A stretch of 64,000 bases of DNA from Pedobacter zeae. GTDB lineage: Bacteria > Bacteroidota > Bacteroidia > Sphingobacteriales > Sphingobacteriaceae. The translations under genes were made by a program, and so were the position numbers. Below the pieces are notes generated by a model. That model did not search any database and had not been told where the DNA came from. It was given only the letters and a program-made list of their open reading frames with translations. Of the stretch, positions 61,159 through 64,000 are shown piece after piece. The stretch spans positions 339,874 to 403,873 of the forward strand of contig NZ_JACIEF010000003.1 in assembly GCF_014196715.1 (NCBI RefSeq), read 5' to 3'. Numbering within the stretch: the first letter of the stretch is position 1; each line of letters opens with the position of its first letter.

Positions 61159-61755
61159 ATGAAAATAATAATTATAGGTGCAACGGGCACGCTGGGTAAA
61201 AAGGTGGCTGAAGCTTTTGCACAAAAACACGAAGTAATCCGGGTAGGAAACACCAGAGGTGAGGTTCAGGTAGATATTACCGATGAAGCATCGATTAAAA
61301 AGATGTTCGAGCAGATCGGTGCTTTTGATGCCCTGATCAGCACCAGCGGAAAAGGCCCTTTTAGCCCTGTAAGCCAAATGACGGGTGAAACATTTAAAAG
61401 CGGCCTGCTCGATAAATTATTGGGACAGGTTAATCTTGTGCTTATCGGTCAGCATTACATTAATAAAGGCGGCTCGTTTACGCTAACCTCTGGTATACTG
61501 GCCGAACATCCTGTTGCTGCAGGCGCAGCATTGAGTGCCATAAACGGTGGTTTAAATGCATTTGTTTTGGCCGCTGCCCCAGAACTCAAAAACGGGGTAC
61601 GTATAAATGCCGTTAGCCCTAATGTGGTTGAAGATTCGCCTGCTTATTTCGATGCTTTTCCGGGAGAAGTTCCTGTTACGATGGAGAAAGTGGTTAAAGC
61701 TTACGAGAAAAGTGTACTGGGCATTTTAACAGGTCAGGTAATAAAGGTTTATTAA
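61159..61755 (+). CDS. Short-chain dehydrogenase-like protein, atypical
   Basis: A 198-residue Rossmann-fold protein with the NAD(P)-binding GATGTLGKKVAEAF near residue 8 and VGNTRGEVQVDITD. Arg at VGNTRG suggests NADP. The usual catalytic YxxxK is not seen: the matching stretch reads GAALSAINGGLNAFVLA, so both Tyr and Lys seem missing. It may be a non-oxidoreductase or a redox partner. It stands 75 nt after the histidine decarboxylase. Confidence 0.78.
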   Translation: MKIIIIGATGTLGKKVAEAFAQKHEVIRVGNTRGEVQVDITDEASIKKMFEQIGAFDALISTSGKGPFSPVSQMTGETFKSGLLDKLLGQVNLVLIGQHYINKGGSFTLTSGILAEHPVAAGAALSAINGGLNAFVLAAAPELKNGVRINAVSPNVVEDSPAYFDAFPGEVPVTMEKVVKAYEKSVLGILTGQVIKVY

Positions 61756-61866
61756 TCAGGCCCGGCATTTAAAAATCCAGGGCGCGTTTTTTAATAAAAC
61801 CTTATTATTAAATTTTGGTTATTCAAAACCCAAATTTTTATATTGGCCTGCTTAACAATCCAGAGC

Positions 61867-62373
61867 ATGATAGAAACAAAGCGACTCATTTTAAGACCGT
61901 TAACACATGATCAGCTTTTGAAATACATCAAAGATGACCATTCATTAGAACAGGAGTTTGACCTTTTGCCCACCCGCAAAAATATCTCTCCCTCCCTGCA
62001 GGATGCCCTGGAACAAACGATTTTACCTAACGTTTTTGATAAGGACAAAGATTATTTATACCATACGCTGTGGACCATCATATCCAAACCCGACCATAGA
62101 ATGGTAGGTGATATCTGTTTTGTTGGTGAGCCTGATGCAAATGGAGAAATTGAAATAGGTTATGGTACTTATGAAGAATTTAGAGGTAAAGGTTTTATGA
62201 CGGAAGCAATTGGAAGGTTACTGGAATGGGCCAGGGAACAGCCTAAGGTAAAATCGGTTTTTGCCGCCACAACAAAAGACAATGTGGCCTCCTATTCTGT
62301 TCTGAAAAAAAACAATTTTGTTCATATTGGAGAAGTTGATGATATGTTAAGCTGGAAAGTTGAATTGAAATAA
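61867..62373 (+). CDS. GNAT family N-acetyltransferase
   Basis: The ATG at 61867 gives 168 residues (MIETKRLILRPLTHDQLLKYI); the longer frame starts at a TTG and adds eight unlike residues. RimJ/RimL-type opening, with the acetyl-CoA loop GYGTYEEFRGKGFMTEAIGRLLEWA and the C-terminal SYSVLKKNNFVHIGEVDDMLSW. The acceptor is unknown. Free-standing between an SDR and a metallo-beta-lactamase. Confidence 0.88.
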   Translation: MIETKRLILRPLTHDQLLKYIKDDHSLEQEFDLLPTRKNISPSLQDALEQTILPNVFDKDKDYLYHTLWTIISKPDHRMVGDICFVGEPDANGEIEIGYGTYEEFRGKGFMTEAIGRLLEWAREQPKVKSVFAATTKDNVASYSVLKKNNFVHIGEVDDMLSWKVELK

Positions 62374-62441
62374 TTTAACCCCATTACATTCGTTTGCATT
62401 GAAAGCATTCTCTTTTTTGAATCGATTATTAAACTTAACCT

Positions 62442-63155
62442 ATGCGATTTCTTCTTTCTTTATTATTCTGTTTATCGGCATCAGCCTCTTTTGCGCAAAA
62501 TCCAAAATTAAAAATCAAACATTTAACCGGCGATCTTTATGCCTACACCACATACAACACCTATAAAGGTACCTTAACAGATGCTAATGCCGTTTACCTG
62601 GTTACCAATAAAGGTGTTGTCGTAATCGATGCACCCTGGGATAGTACGCAATTCCAGCCATTTTTAGACTCCATCCAGGCCAAACACCACCAAAAAGTAG
62701 TGCTGGCCATTGCTACACATTCGCACGGCGACCGTGCAGGTGGCTTAGCTTTTTTTAAAAGCAAGGGTATAAAAACGTATACCAGTAAATTAACCGATGA
62801 ACTATTGAAAACCAACAAGGAACCGCGAGCCGCTTATACGTTTACCAACGATACCACTTTTACAGTAGGACAGTATAAAATAAACACCTATTATGCCGGC
62901 AAAGGGCATACAAAGGATAACCTGGTGATCTGGTTTCCAAAGGATAAAGTTTTATTTGGCGGCTGCCTGATTAAAAGCCCGGAAGCCGATGATCTGGGTT
63001 ATATTGGAGAGGCTGATTTAGCCGCGTGGCCAAAAAGTATCGAAAAACTGAAGCAGCAATATCCGTATACCAGATTTGTTATTACAGGGCACGATGCATG
63101 GGGTAACCGTGAATCTTTAGATCATACCCTAAAGTTGTTGAAGGAGAAAAAATAA
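62442..63155 (+). CDS. Subclass B1 metallo-beta-lactamase
   Basis: A 237-residue secreted beta-lactamase-fold protein with a signal peptide (residues 1-18). Zinc ligands are His93, His95 and Asp97 in THSHGDRAGG, His156 in GKGHTKDN, Cys175 in LFGGCLIKSP and His217 in ITGHDAWG. The Cys at the second site and the Lys178 that follows mark subclass B1 (CcrA/IND type). It probably hydrolyses carbapenems and other beta-lactams in the periplasm. No mobile element is next to it, so it appears chromosomal. Confidence 0.93.
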   Translation: MRFLLSLLFCLSASASFAQNPKLKIKHLTGDLYAYTTYNTYKGTLTDANAVYLVTNKGVVVIDAPWDSTQFQPFLDSIQAKHHQKVVLAIATHSHGDRAGGLAFFKSKGIKTYTSKLTDELLKTNKEPRAAYTFTNDTTFTVGQYKINTYYAGKGHTKDNLVIWFPKDKVLFGGCLIKSPEADDLGYIGEADLAAWPKSIEKLKQQYPYTRFVITGHDAWGNRESLDHTLKLLKEKK

Positions 63156-63179
63156 GATCCTGAAACAGATTTTTGGTTA

Positions 63180-63689
63180 TTACAGTACAATTTCGAACAG
63201 ACTTAAACTGATACCTTCATAGTGTTTCGGTAACCCCTCAGTTTCATCCATGGTTACTACCCCAACATAATTAAAGCCACAACCCGTATAATATTCAAGC
63301 AGCTTTTTATTATCTGCCCAGGTGTCCATTCTGATAAATTTAATGTCATTCTTTATGGCGTAATCTTTTGCCCATTTGATAATTTCCTTCACAAAAGCAT
63401 AACCCCGGAATTCGGGATGGGTTACAATCCTATGAATATAAATTGCATCCTGATCACGTTCTCCCCAAATTAACGGATCGTTAAACGTAACGGCAAATAC
63501 ACAGGCCACTGCACCATCAGCAAGAATTTTATATTGGCGGTATTCATCGATTTCGGTCTGCACCATCTCCCGGCTAAAGCCTTGCCAATGTTTGTTAAAC
63601 ACTCTCTTTTGATAGGCAATGGCCATATCATAAAATCTGAAAATGATATCGATATCAGCCGCCTGGCTATTTAGAACTTGTAACTGCAT
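63180..63689 (-). CDS. GNAT family N-acetyltransferase
   Basis: A 169-residue acetyltransferase. The core has AIYIHRIVTHPEFRGYAFVKEIIKWAKDYAIKNDIKFIRMDTWADNKKLLEYYTGCGFNYVG. The acetyl-CoA loop is PEFRGYAF, with Tyr-Ala in place of the usual Gly-x-Gly, and a C-terminal acceptor region is not recognised. Convergent with the beta-lactamase gene by 24 nt. Confidence 0.85.
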   Translation of the reverse strand: MQLQVLNSQAADIDIIFRFYDMAIAYQKRVFNKHWQGFSREMVQTEIDEYRQYKILADGAVACVFAVTFNDPLIWGERDQDAIYIHRIVTHPEFRGYAFVKEIIKWAKDYAIKNDIKFIRMDTWADNKKLLEYYTGCGFNYVGVVTMDETEGLPKHYEGISLSLFEIVL

Positions 63690-63811
63690 AAAACAAAGGT
63701 AAGGGTAAATTTTACGTCATGTTAGTTGAGATTTACAACCTCAACTCAGGAGCTGAAATACAAAATCAAAATTTACCATCGTTGATAGCTTTCCTGTATT
63801 CAGAATAAAAA

Positions 63812-63850
63812 TAAAAAAAGGCTGCATTCAATCGCGAAAGCAGCCTTGTT
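63812..63850 (-). terminator. Terminator of der
   Basis: aaggctgc (63818-63825) / gcagcctt (63840-63847) with a U run on the minus strand, about 60 nt after the der stop. Confidence 0.85.
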
Positions 63851-63907
63851 TAAAGAATATCGTCTTTTTGGGTAATTGGCCTTTCGCCTTTAAACGCTCA
63901 ACCCTAA

Positions 63908-64000
63908 CTATTTCTGCCTGAAATAAATCTGGATCGGTGCACCAGAAAAATCGAAGTTTTCTCTTAATTTATTTTCCAGAAAACGTTTATATGGATCTTT
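63908..64000 (-). CDS. der: GTPase Der, C-terminal end (5' part outside window)
   Basis: The last 30 codons of a minus-strand gene that begins beyond the window. They encode [20 protein letters not shown] and then [10 protein letters not shown] before a TAG stop, matching the end of the KH-like domain of Der/EngA, a 50S ribosome-assembly GTPase. The stop is at 63908-63910 and a good terminator follows. Confidence 0.9.
   Translation of the reverse strand, partial: KDPYKRFLENKLRENFDFSGAPIQIYFRQK

Noticed and set aside
62442..63155. Glyoxalase II or generic metallo-hydrolase
   Set aside because: The Cys zinc ligand, the following Lys, the signal peptide and the GHDAWG motif fit subclass B1 beta-lactamases.
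1..64000. tRNA, rRNA, CRISPR array, prophage or insertion sequence
   Set aside because: I looked for tRNA-like arms, spaced direct repeats, transposase and phage structural motifs and found none I could support; a dedicated scan could still find a weak tRNA.

Overview
The window looks like chromosome of a Bacteroidota bacterium of the family Sphingobacteriaceae, most likely Pedobacter or a close relative. The pointers are type IX secretion and gliding genes (porV, gldJ), a 14-gene complex I operon with a short NuoG, TonB/ExbB/ExbD genes with twin ExbD, a subclass B1 metallo-beta-lactamase, little Shine-Dalgarno signal, and promoters of the Bacteroidota form TTTG-N(about 19)-TAnnTTTG. I see no rRNA, tRNA, CRISPR array, prophage or insertion sequence. 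The species call is an inference from gene content.

Layout. 1-4902 (+): a tight cluster of an esterase (cut by the window edge), an ATP-grasp ligase with a Lys/Ala/Pro tail, a GCS2-type carboxylate-amine ligase, a class I glutamine amidotransferase and a second, apparently permuted ATP-grasp protein. This looks like a pathway for an unknown peptide-like metabolite. 5241-7657 (+): a tiny FeoB-associated-type Cys-rich membrane protein, a Crp/Fnr regulator, YceI and pirin. 7943-11883 (+): a 1134-residue fusion of a GH18-like domain, a polysaccharide deacetylase and a processive glycosyltransferase, then a small membrane protein. 11880-15833: ispF and porV (-), divergent from gldJ (+). 16009-20585 (-): biotin carrier protein, DUF4159 protein, rsmE, CNNM/CBS transporter, ppa and dedA. 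20627-33836 (-): nuoA to nuoN. 33919-39737 (-): ExbB, two ExbD, TonB, a 2-TM protein, a PstS-like lipoprotein and a TPR protein. 40035-41630 (-): pckA. 42099-47582 (+): threonine operon (leader peptide, thrA, a DinB-like gene, thrB, thrC). 47710-58001 (-): small secreted or membrane proteins, a PLP decarboxylase, metF, metH under a SAM riboswitch, a Bax-inhibitor-1 protein, an acidic hypothetical and murQ. 58192-63155 (+): S41 peptidase, histidine decarboxylase, an SDR, a GNAT and a metallo-beta-lactamase. The window closes with a GNAT (-) and the 3' end of der (-).

Regulation visible in the DNA. The threonine operon has a classical attenuator: a 22-codon leader rich in Thr and Ile, a segment at its stop codon that can pair with the terminator 5' arm, and a strong terminator. 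metH is preceded by a SAM-I riboswitch. The nuo operon appears to have two start points, before nuoA and before nuoB, each overlapping an intrinsic-terminator-like hairpin. Many gaps hold hairpin-forming repeats: a 62-bp three-way-junction element, paired 9-10 bp hairpins, and inverted repeats of simple words such as gagatatgaga. Two such simple-word tracts seem to have become coding sequence, in the DUF4159 protein N terminus and inside MetH.

The most interesting items are the amidoligase cluster at the left edge, the Thr/Ile attenuator, the hairpin repeats in the nuo operon, and the in-frame repeat tracts.
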